From contig OY762962.1 in the NCBI GenBank assembly GCA_963667195.1, positions 1,550,001 through 1,614,000 on the forward strand: 64,000 nt of DNA, in the 5' to 3' direction. Shown here one piece after another: positions 16,555-26,368 of this stretch (position 1 is the stretch's first letter; every line of letters starts with the position of its first letter). The translations under genes were made by a program, and so were the position numbers. This DNA comes from UBA7703 sp963667195. GTDB taxonomy: Bacteria > Bacillota > Clostridia > Christensenellales > CAG-138. The notes below the pieces were generated by a model. The model had not been told where the DNA came from. It saw only the letters and a program-made list of their open reading frames with translations, and did no database searches.

Positions 16555-18696
16555 ATGCAGAGCTTGAAAACCCCCGCGGTAGAATCCCGCGTCAACGAAA
16601 TCCTGTCCAACATGACGCTGGCGGAAAAAGCGGCGCAGATGGTGCAGGTGCCATATGCCTATGTGACGGAGGAAGAAGCGCTGCTCTGGGCGAGACGCGG
16701 CGCCGGATCGTTTTTGCATGTCCTGGGCGAGGATGCGCGCAGAATTCAGCGCGAGGCGATGAACACACGTCTCGGCATTCCCGTTCTCTTCGGCATTGAC
16801 GCCATCCATGGCCACGGACTCAACCGAAAGGCTGCCATCTTTCCATCCCAACTCGCGCTTGCCTGCACCTGGGAACCCGCGCTTGCGGAGGAGATGGGCC
16901 GCGTGACCGCGCGCGAGGTCGCGGCGGACGGCCTACACTGGACATTTTCGCCCGTGCTGTGCCTTGGGCGCGATACGCGTTGGGGCAGGATCGACGAGAC
17001 GTTCGGCGAAGACCCGTATCTCGCGGGTGAGCTTGGTGCCGCGATCATCCGCGGCTACCAAGGAGACGACATTGCCGAAGGCGAGCACATCCTCGCCTGC
17101 GCAAAGCACTATATCGGCTATGGCGACGCGGTAGGCGGACGCGACTCCTGCGACACCGAAATGACGTTTCGCAAGCTCCGCGAAACATTTCTGCCGCCGT
17201 TTGCGCGCGCGGTGGAGGCGAATGTTGCGACCATCATGACCGCATACGGCTCCATCGACGGAACGCCGTTTACCGCGAGCGAAAAAGCGATGCGGGACAT
17301 CCTGCGCGGAGAACTCGGGTTTGAAGGCTTTGTCGTGACGGACTGGGACAACGTCAACAGCCTGATCGAAAATCAGCACGTCGCGGCGGACATGGACGAG
17401 GCTTCGCTCCTCGCCGCGCGCGCGGGCAACGATATGATCATGACCTCCACCGCGTTTTATGACAGCGCCATCCGGCTCGTGGAGTCGGGTGCGCTTTCGG
17501 AAGCGGTGCTGGACGAGGCGGTGCGCAACATCCTCCGTATCAAGGTGCGCATGGGCCTCTTTGAGCGCGCGCTGGATCGCGGAACGCCGTCCTGCCTCGG
17601 CTGTGAAGAGCACCGCAACAGCGCGCTCATCGCCGCGCGGGAGAGCGTGACGCTGCTCAAAAACGACGGAATCCTGCCGCTTTCTGAGCAGAGCCGCATC
17701 CACAAGATCGCGGTCGTCGGCGCAAACGCGGACGATATCCGCGCGCAATATGGCGACTGGACGTATTTCACTCATCCGCACATGCCGCCGAAGGTGGTGC
17801 CGGAGCGCCCGTATGTGACGCTGTTCGAAGGCGTGCGTGCCTGCGCACAACGGCGCGGAATCGAGGTAGCGTTTGCGCGCGGTTGCGGCCCGCTGACAAG
17901 CGAGGCGGACGATCTCGACGCCGCGGTACTTGCGGCGCGGGATGCGGACTTGATCGTGCTTGCGGTGGGCGACGTCATCGAGCAGGCGGGAGAATTCCGC
18001 GATCGCGCGGATCTCGCGCTCTCCGGCAGGCAGGAGGAGCTGTTTTCCCGCATGCAAGCGCTGCATAAGCCCATCGTCACCGTGCTGATTGCGACAAAGC
18101 CTCTCTGCGTAACCCGCGTGGCCGAGGAGTCCGGCGCGTTTATCGCAGCGTTCAACGGCGGCCAGTATGGCGGGCAGGCGGTTGCTGAGGCGATCTTTGG
18201 CGAAATCAACCCCGCGGGAAAGCTGCCGATCTCGTTTCCGCGGCATAGCGGACAGATACCCGTTTATTACAACAGCTTGCCGGGCTGGCACGGCGATAAA
18301 TATGTCGATTTGCCGGAAACGCCGCTGTTTGCGTTCGGTGAGGGGCTCTCGTATACGACGTTTTCGTATTCCGATCTCAGAATCGACCCGGAAGGGCGCG
18401 AACTGCGCTTTATGCTTCGCAACACCGGCGCACGCGCGGGCAGCGAGACGGCGCAGGTGTATGTGCGCGACCTTGTGAGCAGCGTGCTGACTCCCGTTAA
18501 GCGGCTGATTGCGTTCCGGAAAGTCAAGCTTGCGGCGGCAGAGTCTCGTGAACTCGTGTTTTCGCTCAAGCGGGAGGATTTCTCGCTGGTGCTGCCGGAT
18601 GAGCGGCGCGTGGTGGAACCGGGCGAATTTGCGCTTTTTGTCGGCGGCAGCTCCAGAGATCAGGACTTGATTTGCGCAAACTTCACGCTGAAATAA
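16555..18696 (+). CDS. Glycoside hydrolase family 3 (beta-glucosidase/xylosidase type)
   Basis: 713 residues with the three-part GH3 plan: (beta/alpha) barrel (about 1-330), alpha/beta sandwich (about 370-590) and C-terminal fibronectin-like domain (about 620-710). The catalytic nucleophile is Asp263 in FVVTDWDNV; KHY (184-186) and the RIDETFGEDPYL block bind substrate. No signal peptide, so it is intracellular and acts on imported oligosaccharides, releasing beta-linked sugar from the non-reducing end. AAGGAG ribosome site. Substrate identity cannot be read off; beta-glucoside or beta-xyloside are likely. Confidence 0.9.
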   Translation: MQSLKTPAVESRVNEILSNMTLAEKAAQMVQVPYAYVTEEEALLWARRGAGSFLHVLGEDARRIQREAMNTRLGIPVLFGIDAIHGHGLNRKAAIFPSQLALACTWEPALAEEMGRVTAREVAADGLHWTFSPVLCLGRDTRWGRIDETFGEDPYLAGELGAAIIRGYQGDDIAEGEHILACAKHYIGYGDAVGGRDSCDTEMTFRKLRETFLPPFARAVEANVATIMTAYGSIDGTPFTASEKAMRDILRGELGFEGFVVTDWDNVNSLIENQHVAADMDEASLLAARAGNDMIMTSTAFYDSAIRLVESGALSEAVLDEAVRNILRIKVRMGLFERALDRGTPSCLGCEEHRNSALIAARESVTLLKNDGILPLSEQSRIHKIAVVGANADDIRAQYGDWTYFTHPHMPPKVVPERPYVTLFEGVRACAQRRGIEVAFARGCGPLTSEADDLDAAVLAARDADLIVLAVGDVIEQAGEFRDRADLALSGRQEELFSRMQALHKPIVTVLIATKPLCVTRVAEESGAFIAAFNGGQYGGQAVAEAIFGEINPAGKLPISFPRHSGQIPVYYNSLPGWHGDKYVDLPETPLFAFGEGLSYTTFSYSDLRIDPEGRELRFMLRNTGARAGSETAQVYVRDLVSSVLTPVKRLIAFRKVKLAAAESRELVFSLKREDFSLVLPDERRVVEPGEFALFVGGSSRDQDLICANFTLK

Positions 18697-18790
18697 CGCG
18701 AAGTTACGCCCGAAATACATCTGTTTTTTCGTAGCACAGGGCAAGTTGCGGCAAAGCATCCTGTTTATGTGACAAGAATCTATTGTTTGG

Positions 18791-18820
18791 TTGACGGCGG
18801 AATGCGGTGCAGATTACAAT
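18791..18820 (+). promoter_or_regulatory. Predicted promoter for the diguanylate cyclase
   Basis: TTGACG, 18-nt spacer, TACAAT. About 84 bp before the cyclase start. The remainder of 18697-18903 shows no gene; I saw no c-di-GMP riboswitch consensus there. Confidence 0.55.
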
Positions 18821-18903
18821 TAGAATTGTGATATCGTGTGGAGTCACTTGCAGGCCATCCTCATCTGCTGAAGAAGAAGTAGCATCGAAGGAAAGTTGGC
18901 TAG

Positions 18904-20031
18904 ATGAATAAGAAATCCGCCGGTCGAATGACAGCTTTTTTGGACTCCTTTCGGTTGAAACATGTGCAGAGCGAGCAGCGAAGCGCTGTCAATCTGCTCG
19001 TATTTCAATTGATTTATCTTGTGTTAATTGCCGGAACCATTCTGCTGAGCGTGTTGGTCAATAACGGCGCGCGGCTTTGGTTCTATGTGGTGTTGCTCGC
19101 CGGGCTTTTTATCGTGATTACGCTTGCGCTCGCGTTCAATCTGAGCGGGCGCTTTCGTGTTTCAACGTGGTTTACTGCGGTTTGCATGGTGGTTGGGCCA
19201 TGGCTGTCCATCTTGCTCGACCCCACTGTGGCTGCGGGCGATTATATGCCGCTGATCTATGTCGGCATGTCGATTCAGCTTTGCTCCATACTCTTAAGAG
19301 AACGCCTCACCATAATCATTGCCATCATTCAGCTGCTTGGCGTTGTTGCAATGATCGTGCTGAGTCCCGGGTTAAAGCTGATCAACTGGCCGAGCCTGGT
19401 CGCGTTTATCGTGTTTACCTCGCTCATCGGCGTTCTCTATGGTTTTTCCAACAAACGCCAGTTGCAGGAAATTGAAAAGCAGCGAAATCAACTCGTGCTT
19501 GACGAAGCCAAGCTGCGCGCGCTCTCCGTGCGCGATCCTCTGACGGGGCTCTACAACCGCCGCTACATGGAGGAGACGTTTGACCGCGAAATCCAGCGTG
19601 CGATTCGCAAGCAGCAGCAACTCTGCGTCATCATGGCGGATATCGACGGCTTCAAAGAGATCAATGACACGGTGGGCCATGTGTTAGGCGACAAGGTGCT
19701 CATCAAGGTTTCGGCGTTGCTGATGAAAAACATCCGTACATCGGACGTTGCCTGTCGCTTTGGGGGAGACGAGTTTTGCCTGATCCTGCCGGATTGTACG
19801 CTGGACGAGGGCATCCGGCGCGCGGAGGCACTCTGCCGTGTGATCGAGCGGCTCGGGGAATACGCCGAGGCGAAGACCGACCGTGTGACGCTTTCGCTAG
19901 GCGTTGCCGCCATGCCGGAGAGCGGAATCACGAGAGAAGAATTGCTCGCCGCGGCGGACAGCGCGCTGTATTCCTCCAAGCGTGCGGGCAGAAACCGCGT
20001 CAACGGAATTCAACTGAATCAACCTACCTAA
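18904..20031 (+). CDS. Membrane diguanylate cyclase (GGDEF)
   Basis: 375 residues. Five or six transmembrane helices (about 30-185), a short coiled linker, then a GGDEF domain (205-370). The active site is intact (GGDEF at 287-291; DIDGFK metal/substrate loop at 247-252), and an RTSD at 278-281 sits five residues ahead of GGDEF, the position of the product-inhibition I-site. It should make c-di-GMP from two GTP, with feedback control. The next gene encodes an EAL phosphodiesterase, so synthesis and breakdown are encoded side by side. No recognisable sensory domain other than the membrane part. Confidence 0.9.
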   Translation: MNKKSAGRMTAFLDSFRLKHVQSEQRSAVNLLVFQLIYLVLIAGTILLSVLVNNGARLWFYVVLLAGLFIVITLALAFNLSGRFRVSTWFTAVCMVVGPWLSILLDPTVAAGDYMPLIYVGMSIQLCSILLRERLTIIIAIIQLLGVVAMIVLSPGLKLINWPSLVAFIVFTSLIGVLYGFSNKRQLQEIEKQRNQLVLDEAKLRALSVRDPLTGLYNRRYMEETFDREIQRAIRKQQQLCVIMADIDGFKEINDTVGHVLGDKVLIKVSALLMKNIRTSDVACRFGGDEFCLILPDCTLDEGIRRAEALCRVIERLGEYAEAKTDRVTLSLGVAAMPESGITREELLAAADSALYSSKRAGRNRVNGIQLNQPT

Positions 20032-20152
20032 CTGCCAAATCCACACGTAGAACCAAATCAAGAAACACCCACATCGTCTTTTCTCAGAGCATTGCTTCAT
20101 ACCAGTCTTGCCAGTGATACATCGATTGAACCCGATTGAAGAAGGCGAATGT

Positions 20153-21895
20153 ATGGCAAAATCCAAGCAGCATTCATTCAACGACGAACACAAGCTGAAC
20201 ATACCCCAGCAGGAGATGGAGCTTTTGCTGGAGAATATGATCAGCCTATTCTCCTATTATCGGATGGTCTACGATGCCGAAGGGAAGCCTGTCGACTATA
20301 TCTTTCTTGCGGTCAATCACGCGTTCGAATTGGAAACGGGAAAATCCCGCGAGGAACTCATCGGAAAAAACGTGCTGAGCGTCTATCCGGATACGGAGCA
20401 GTACTGGATAGAGTATCTTGGGCGCGTGGCAAAGAGCGGAGTTTCGGAGCACTTCACCAACTACTCCTCGGTGTTTCACAAGTGGTATTCCATGCTGGCA
20501 TATTCTCCCAAGCCGGATCATGTTGCAATCACGGTCAGCGATCAAACCGGCCTTTTCGAGAAGCATGACTCCCTCGAAAAAACCAGCAAAGCACTGGAAG
20601 AGCAGCAACAGGAGAACTTTCGCCTTGCGCACGAGGAACCGATCACTGGACTTCCAAACCGCGTGTGCCTCTATGAAGCGATTGCGCAGAAGATGCAGGC
20701 TGTACCGGCTCATGATTTTCTTCTTGCAATTGCCACACCGGATAATTTGGCGGGGATTCTCGCATCCTACGGCAGCCTGCTCAGCGACGCGATCATGCGT
20801 GGAATCGCACAAAGACTCAACGATCTTTTCCCGGGATCGGACGCTTGCTACAGCATGACGGGAACCGATCTTGTTCTGCTCCTCTCGCTCAACTGCGACG
20901 GGCAGAAACTGCGCGAAGCGTTGGCTTGCGCACAAAAAGCCATTGCTCTGCCGATCAATGTGGACGGCATGGATTATTACATCACCGCAAGCTGCGGCGC
21001 TGCGTGTTTCCCGCGGGATGGAAGTGATCGAGACGAACTGATCATGAAGGCAAATCTCGCGCTTTATCAAGCCAAGCAAACAGGCGAATCGATCATCTTT
21101 TTCAGCGAGCAGATCAGTCAAAAATTGCGTGACCGCCTATTGATTCGAAATGCGCTGCCCATAGCGCTGGAGAACCGTGAATTTGAGTTGTTCTTTCAAC
21201 CGCAGATCGATATGGTATCCGATCATATGACGGGGTTTGAGGCACTCCTGCGCTGGCACAGTGAGGAGATAGGAGAGGTGTCTCCCAGAGACTTTATCCC
21301 GGTTGCGGAGGAGAGCAGACTGATCGTTCCAATCGGAGCCTGGGTGCTTGAGCAGGCCTGCATCGCACTCAAACGGGTCAACGATAAGTTTTGCACGAGT
21401 TATTCCGTCGCGGTCAACGTTTCCGGCGTACAGCTGTTTGCGGATGATTTTGTCGAGCAGGTGCTTGCGGTGCTGGAGAGAACCGGTGTGGAGCCGCGTT
21501 TATTGGAGCTGGAGGTCACGGAATCCGTGCTGATTAGCCGTGAATTTCACGCCATCGAGAAGGTCAACGAACTTAACCACCACGGGGTGCGGATAGCGCT
21601 GGATGATTTCGGTACGGGGTATTCCTCCCTGAGCATGCTCAAGGATCTCAAGATCACGACGCTGAAGATTGACAAGCTCTTTGTGCAAGACCCCAATGCG
21701 GCGCTGTTGACCAGGATGATCGTACGCCTTGGTCATACCCTCGGCGCGGAGATCGTCGCGGAGGGCGTGGAGGACGAGGAGCAGATGCGCGCAATTCGCC
21801 GCGCGGGGTGCGACCGTGTGCAGGGATTCTTCAAAGGATTGCCGATGCCGCTGGATACACTGACGCGATTTATCGCGTCTAAAGTCAAGATTTAA
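20153..21895 (+). CDS. c-di-GMP phosphodiesterase: PAS - degenerate GGDEF - EAL
   Basis: 580 residues from ATG 20153; the reading frame is open back to a TTG at 20108, but the ATG puts the start at MAKSKQ. Layout: PAS-like sensor (about 25-140), GGDEF-fold domain (160-310) whose motif is replaced by TGTDL, hence no cyclase activity, and a C-terminal EAL domain (330-580). EAL catalytic residues are present: FEALLRW, VNVSG, LEVTES, ALDDFGTGYSSL, LKIDKLF, AEGVED. Expected reaction: c-di-GMP to pGpG. It partners the cyclase immediately upstream. Confidence 0.9.
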   Translation: MAKSKQHSFNDEHKLNIPQQEMELLLENMISLFSYYRMVYDAEGKPVDYIFLAVNHAFELETGKSREELIGKNVLSVYPDTEQYWIEYLGRVAKSGVSEHFTNYSSVFHKWYSMLAYSPKPDHVAITVSDQTGLFEKHDSLEKTSKALEEQQQENFRLAHEEPITGLPNRVCLYEAIAQKMQAVPAHDFLLAIATPDNLAGILASYGSLLSDAIMRGIAQRLNDLFPGSDACYSMTGTDLVLLLSLNCDGQKLREALACAQKAIALPINVDGMDYYITASCGAACFPRDGSDRDELIMKANLALYQAKQTGESIIFFSEQISQKLRDRLLIRNALPIALENREFELFFQPQIDMVSDHMTGFEALLRWHSEEIGEVSPRDFIPVAEESRLIVPIGAWVLEQACIALKRVNDKFCTSYSVAVNVSGVQLFADDFVEQVLAVLERTGVEPRLLELEVTESVLISREFHAIEKVNELNHHGVRIALDDFGTGYSSLSMLKDLKITTLKIDKLFVQDPNAALLTRMIVRLGHTLGAEIVAEGVEDEEQMRAIRRAGCDRVQGFFKGLPMPLDTLTRFIASKVKI

Positions 21896-21917
21896 CGCTG
21901 TGTAGCGGTCAAACGCG

Positions 21918-21947
21918 AGCGCGCGCCGAATGGAGGCCGCGCTTTTT
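21918..21947 (+). terminator. Rho-independent terminator after the EAL gene
   Basis: AGCGCG...CGCGCT stem extended by GCC/GGC pairs, followed by TTTTT. Confidence 0.75.
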
Positions 21948-22067
21948 AATATACGCCTGCGCCGTGTTTATGATAAAATAGCGATACGCACATTTGGCGA
22001 CAAGTGGCTGTATCAGGCGCGGCGCATGCGAAAGACAACACCGCTGCACCGCAGGCAAGGAGCACAC

Positions 22068-24224
22068 ATGGAAACACAGATTCAACTACTCGCAAAAGAA
22101 TTCAATCAAAACGAAACGCATGTGAAGAACGTAGTCGATCTCATCGACGAAGGATATACCATCCCGTTTATCGCGCGCTACCGCAAGGAGATGCACGGCG
22201 CGATGGACGATACGACCTTGCGCGATCTTTCCGACCGGCTCACGTATCTGCGAAACCTCGCCGAGCGGCGCGAGGAGATCAAGAAGGCGATTCTGGCGCT
22301 GGATAAGCTCACGGACGAACTGGCAAAGCAGATCGACGAGGCGAAGACGCTCGCCGTGCTGGAAGACCTCTACCGGCCTTACAAGCAAAAGCGGCGCACC
22401 CGCGCGACCATCGCAAAGGAAAAGGGCCTCGAACCGCTCGCAAACCGGATCTTCGAGCAGGGCAAAGACTTGCCCACGCCGGAACAGCTCGCCGAGGCGT
22501 TTCTCGATCCTGAGAAGGGCGTCAACACGGTGGAAGAAGCGCTTGCGGGTGCTTCCGATATCATCGCGGAGGCGATCTCCGACGACGCCTCCATCCGCGC
22601 GAAGCTCCGCGACGTCATCGCGAAGAACGCGAAGGTGGGTTCCGTTGCGGCGAAGGAAGAGGACAGCGTCTACCGCCTCTATTATCAGTTCGACCAGCCG
22701 ATGGGCAAGCTACAGAGCCACCAAATCCTCGCGATCAACCGCGGCGAGAAGGAAGGCTTCCTCAAGGTCAACCTCGACCTCGACCGCGAGCTTGCGGTGG
22801 GCAGCGTCAAGCGCAGCGTAGTCAAGGCGAATTCGCCCGCGGGAAAATTCGTGGAGGCCGCGGCGGAGGATGCCTATGACCGCCTGATCTTTCCCTCGAT
22901 GGAGCGCGAAACGAGAAACACGCTGACCGATCTTGCCAACGAGGGCGCGATCCATAACTTCGCGCTGAACCTCAAGCCGCTGCTCATGCAGCCGCCGGTC
23001 AAGGGACATGTGACCATGGGGCTCGATCCCGGCTACCGCAACGGCTGCAAGGTCGCGGTCGTCAGCGATACGGGCAAGGTGCTCGACACCACTGTCGTCT
23101 ACCCGACGTTTGGCGAGCGGCAGAAGGAAGAGGCGATTGAAAATCTCGAATCGCTGGTCAAAAAGCACATGGTCGAGCATATCGCAATCGGCAACGGCAC
23201 CGCCTCCCGCGAGACGGAGCAGATGACGGTCGAGCTCATCGCGAGAAATCGCGGGGTGAGCTACATGATCGTCAACGAAGCGGGTGCCTCCGTCTACTCC
23301 GCAAGCAAGCTCGCCGCCGAGGAATTTCCTCAATACGACGTCAACCTTCGTTCCGCGGTCTCGATCGCGCGAAGGCTGCAGGACCCGCTTGCCGAGCTGG
23401 TCAAGATCGATCCCAAGGCCATCGGCGTGGGACAATATCAGCACGACATGCCGCAAAAGCGTCTCAGCGAAACGCTGGAGGGCGTGGTTGAGGACTGCGT
23501 CAACGCCGTCGGCGTAGACGTCAACACCGCGTCGCCGTCGCTGCTCAAGCAGGTTGCGGGCCTCAACGAAACGCTCGCGAAGAACATCGTGGTCTATCGC
23601 GAGACGAACGGCGCGTTCACGAGCAGGAAGCTGCTCATGAAGGTGCCCAAGATGGGACCCAAAGCGTTTGAACAGTGCGCGGGCTTTCTGCGCGTGCCGG
23701 AGAGCAAGCTCGTGCTTGATAACACGGGCGTGCACCCGGAAAGCTACGCCGCAGCAGAAAAGCTCTTGGAGTTCACCGGTTATACGCTCAAGGATGTTGC
23801 CGCGGGCAGCATTGCGGAGCTGCCGGAGCGTGTGAAAAAGCTCGGCGAAAGCAAACTCGCCTCCGCGTGCGGCGTGGGGCTTCCGACGCTCAAGGACGTG
23901 GTCAAAGAGCTCGTCAAGCCTGGACGCGACCCGCGCGACGAGCTGCCAAAGCCGGTTTTGCGCACGGACGTGCTGGACATCAAAGACATCGTGCCGGGCA
24001 TGATCCTCACGGGAACCGTGCGGAACGTGATCGACTTCGGCGTATTCGTCGATATCGGCGTGCATCAGGACGGGCTCGTGCACATCTCCGAGATCGTCAA
24101 CCGCTTCATCAAGCACCCCAGCGAGGTCGTCTCCATCGGAGACGTGGTCAAGGTGGTCGTGTTGGGCGTAGACATCCCGAAAAAGAGGATTTCGCTTTCG
24201 ATGAAGCAGGCGGACAAACAGTAA
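22068..24224 (+). CDS. tex: Tex-family S1 RNA-binding transcription accessory protein
   Basis: 718 residues, normal for Tex. Order: N-terminal Tex helical domain (VVDLIDEGYTIPFIARYRKE near residue 25), YqgF/RuvC-like domain (MGLDPGYRNGCKVAVV near 325), helix-hairpin-helix region (near 490-560), C-terminal S1 domain (GMILTGTVRNVIDFGVFVDI near 645). A nucleic-acid-binding factor linked to transcription and ribosome-associated functions. ATG 22068 chosen for AAGGAG six nt upstream and the conserved N-terminus; the frame is open further upstream without homologous sequence. Confidence 0.93.
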   Translation: METQIQLLAKEFNQNETHVKNVVDLIDEGYTIPFIARYRKEMHGAMDDTTLRDLSDRLTYLRNLAERREEIKKAILALDKLTDELAKQIDEAKTLAVLEDLYRPYKQKRRTRATIAKEKGLEPLANRIFEQGKDLPTPEQLAEAFLDPEKGVNTVEEALAGASDIIAEAISDDASIRAKLRDVIAKNAKVGSVAAKEEDSVYRLYYQFDQPMGKLQSHQILAINRGEKEGFLKVNLDLDRELAVGSVKRSVVKANSPAGKFVEAAAEDAYDRLIFPSMERETRNTLTDLANEGAIHNFALNLKPLLMQPPVKGHVTMGLDPGYRNGCKVAVVSDTGKVLDTTVVYPTFGERQKEEAIENLESLVKKHMVEHIAIGNGTASRETEQMTVELIARNRGVSYMIVNEAGASVYSASKLAAEEFPQYDVNLRSAVSIARRLQDPLAELVKIDPKAIGVGQYQHDMPQKRLSETLEGVVEDCVNAVGVDVNTASPSLLKQVAGLNETLAKNIVVYRETNGAFTSRKLLMKVPKMGPKAFEQCAGFLRVPESKLVLDNTGVHPESYAAAEKLLEFTGYTLKDVAAGSIAELPERVKKLGESKLASACGVGLPTLKDVVKELVKPGRDPRDELPKPVLRTDVLDIKDIVPGMILTGTVRNVIDFGVFVDIGVHQDGLVHISEIVNRFIKHPSEVVSIGDVVKVVVLGVDIPKKRISLSMKQADKQ

Positions 24225-24251
24225 TCCGTACTTCGGCGGATGGAGGAAAAC

Positions 24252-25172
24252 ATGCAGGTTGTCAATCTCGCCATGCAGGGCGGCGCGCCGGCAGAGATCG
24301 TTTTATGCACCGAAAGCGAAACTGGTGTTAAAAAGACCTACACCCGCGCGTTTCTGCCGCCGCAGCGGCTGATTCTCCTTGGCGGAGGACACGTGTCCCA
24401 ACCGCTTGCCCGCTATGCCGCCGATCTGGAGTTTGACGTGGTCGTCGTGGACGATCGCCCAAGCTTTGCCAACGCCGTGCGCTTTCCGGAGGCGGGCAAG
24501 GTCGTCTGCGATGCGTTTGAGTCGGCGATTTCCGCGCTTTCGATCACGAAATACGACTTCGTCTGCGTGATTACGCGCGGACACCGGCACGACGCCGCGT
24601 GCCTACGCGTGCTACTTGCCGGCGAGCAGCCGCGCTATCTGGGGCTGATCGGCTCGCGCAGACGCACGATTGAGCTGTTTAAGATGCTCGAGGAAGAGGG
24701 CTTCGACCGCGAAAAGATCGACCGGATTCATACGCCGATCGGGCTTGCCATCGGCGCGGAGACACCCAAGGAGATTGCAATCTCCATCCTCGCGGAGCTG
24801 ATCTCGGTGCGCAGCAGCAGGAGCCGCGACCGCGACGCGGAGCGGCTTGCGCTGACCTCACACGAGCCGGAGTTGCTCCGCTATCTGCTCGCAAAGAGCG
24901 AACCCTGCGCGCTTGCCGTCGTGGTTGAAAAAAGCGGGTCAACGCCCGTGCCGACGGGAGCCGTCATGGCGGTCAACGCCCTCGGCGGGATCGTGGGCAC
25001 CGTCGGCGGCGGCTGCGGCGAGCACGAGATCGTCAAGCACGCGTTGCAGGTATTGCGCACGGGTGAAGCGCGGCTGATCCAGCTCGACATGTCAAACGAC
25101 GTGGCGGAGGAAGAGGGAATGGTCTGCGGCGGACGCATGAGGGTTTGGATCGAGCCGTTTTCCGAAGAATAG
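24252..25172 (+). CDS. XdhC/CoxI-family protein with inverted domain order
   Basis: 306 residues. XdhC proteins help insert the sulfurated molybdenum cofactor into xanthine dehydrogenase-like enzymes. Here the Rossmann-like XdhC-C domain comes first (RLILLGGGHVSQPLARYA, residues 36-53; YLGLIGSRRRT; IHTPIGLAIGAETPKEIA) and the CoxI domain comes last (GSTPVPTGAVMAV, GTVGGGCGE, EEGMVCGGRM). The usual order is the reverse. No molybdenum hydroxylase genes lie nearby. ATG behind TGGAGG; an in-frame ATG four codons earlier lacks a ribosome site. Confidence 0.82.
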   Translation: MQVVNLAMQGGAPAEIVLCTESETGVKKTYTRAFLPPQRLILLGGGHVSQPLARYAADLEFDVVVVDDRPSFANAVRFPEAGKVVCDAFESAISALSITKYDFVCVITRGHRHDAACLRVLLAGEQPRYLGLIGSRRRTIELFKMLEEEGFDREKIDRIHTPIGLAIGAETPKEIAISILAELISVRSSRSRDRDAERLALTSHEPELLRYLLAKSEPCALAVVVEKSGSTPVPTGAVMAVNALGGIVGTVGGGCGEHEIVKHALQVLRTGEARLIQLDMSNDVAEEEGMVCGGRMRVWIEPFSEE

Positions 25173-25182
25173 TACAGTAAAC

Positions 25183-25215
25183 AAGCAGCAGGAATCGTTT
25201 TTCTGCTGCTTTTTT
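25183..25215 (+). terminator. Rho-independent terminator after the XdhC gene
   Basis: AAGCAGCAG / CTGCTGCTT stem, 12-nt loop, six T residues. Confidence 0.85.
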
Positions 25216-25224
25216 GAAAAACGC

Positions 25225-25253
25225 TTGACAAGGGAACCATGAGCGTGTACATT
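25225..25253 (+). promoter_or_regulatory. Predicted sigma-A promoter for cysK
   Basis: TTGACA at 25225-25230, 17 nt, TACATT. A palindromic ACATATATGT (25265-25274) lies between promoter and start. Confidence 0.6.
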
Positions 25254-25296
25254 AAACATATAAAACATATATGTGATTAAACAAGGAGAGAATCAT

Positions 25297-26235
25297 ATGG
25301 CTAAGATTTCGAAGAGCCTGACGGAACTGATTGGAAAGACCCCGTTGCTGGAGCTCTCCAATTATGAAAAGAAAAATGGCCTGAACGCGAAGATCGTCGC
25401 GAAACTCGAATACTTCAACCCCGGCGGAAGCGTGAAGGATCGCATCGCGCTCGCGATGATCGACGACGCGGAGAAGCGCGGTGTGCTGAAAAAAGGCAGC
25501 GTCATTATCGAGCCCACCAGCGGCAACACGGGCATCGGCCTTGCCTCCGTCGCGGCTGCGCGCGGCTATCGCCTCATCATCACCATGCCGGAGACGATGA
25601 GCGTGGAGCGCCGGATTCTCATGCGCGCTTATGGAGCGGAGATCGTGCTCACCGAGGGCGCGAAGGGCATGAAGGGTGCCATCGCAAAGGCGGAGGAGCT
25701 CGCCGCGAGCACGCCGAACTCGTTCATCCCCGGCCAGTTTGACAACCCTGCGAACCCCGCGATTCACCGCGCGACCACCGGCCCGGAAATCTGGGAAGAT
25801 ACCGACGGTAGAGTGGACATCTTTGTCGCGGGCGCCGGCACAGGCGGCACCGTGACCGGCGTTGGCGAATATCTCAAGAGCAAGAACCCGAATATCAGGA
25901 TCGTGGTCGTGGAACCCGCCGATTCTCCCGTGCTCTCCGAAGGGCACGCGGGCCCGCACAAGATTCAGGGCATCGGCGCGGGATTTGTGCCCGCGGTGCT
26001 GAATACGGCTGTTTACGACGAGATCATCCCCGTCAAGAACGAGGACGCGTTTGCCACCGCGCGCGCAATCGGAACCGAGGAAGGCCTGCTTGTCGGCATC
26101 TCCAGCGGCGCGGCTGCCTGGGCTGCAACGCAGCTCGCCAAGCGTCCGGAGAACGCGGGAAAGACCATCGTGGTGCTCCTGCCGGATACGGGTGAACGGT
26201 ATCTTTCCACCGCGTTGTTTGCGGATTTGCAATAA
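25297..26235 (+). CDS. cysK: Cysteine synthase (O-acetylserine sulfhydrylase)
   Basis: 312 residues, fold-type II PLP enzyme. PLP lysine is Lys47 in NPGGSVKDRIA; the substrate loop TSGNTGIGLA and the phosphate-binding GAGTGGTVTG are intact. Joins O-acetyl-L-serine and sulfide to cysteine. ATG 25297 with AAGGAG upstream; an in-frame GTG at 25273 is less likely. Single gene. Confidence 0.95.
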   Translation: MAKISKSLTELIGKTPLLELSNYEKKNGLNAKIVAKLEYFNPGGSVKDRIALAMIDDAEKRGVLKKGSVIIEPTSGNTGIGLASVAAARGYRLIITMPETMSVERRILMRAYGAEIVLTEGAKGMKGAIAKAEELAASTPNSFIPGQFDNPANPAIHRATTGPEIWEDTDGRVDIFVAGAGTGGTVTGVGEYLKSKNPNIRIVVVEPADSPVLSEGHAGPHKIQGIGAGFVPAVLNTAVYDEIIPVKNEDAFATARAIGTEEGLLVGISSGAAAWAATQLAKRPENAGKTIVVLLPDTGERYLSTALFADLQ

Positions 26236-26298
26236 ACGGAAATTACTTTTCGCAAAGAGGCCACAACGTGCGGCTTTTTTGCTGTTTCAACCGAATGA

Positions 26299-26327
26299 TT
26301 GACGCAAAAAGCGATTCGGGTTATGAT
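26299..26327 (+). promoter_or_regulatory. Predicted sigma-A promoter for tcdA
   Basis: TTGACG, 17-nt spacer, TATGAT. About 40 bp before the start. Confidence 0.6.
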
Positions 26328-26368
26328 TTTCTGGTGCGAAACGGCACAAACAGAAAGGTGATTATTTC

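Noticed and set aside
26244..26279. Terminator after cysK
   Set aside because: T-run is present but the stem is only three to five pairs with mismatches.
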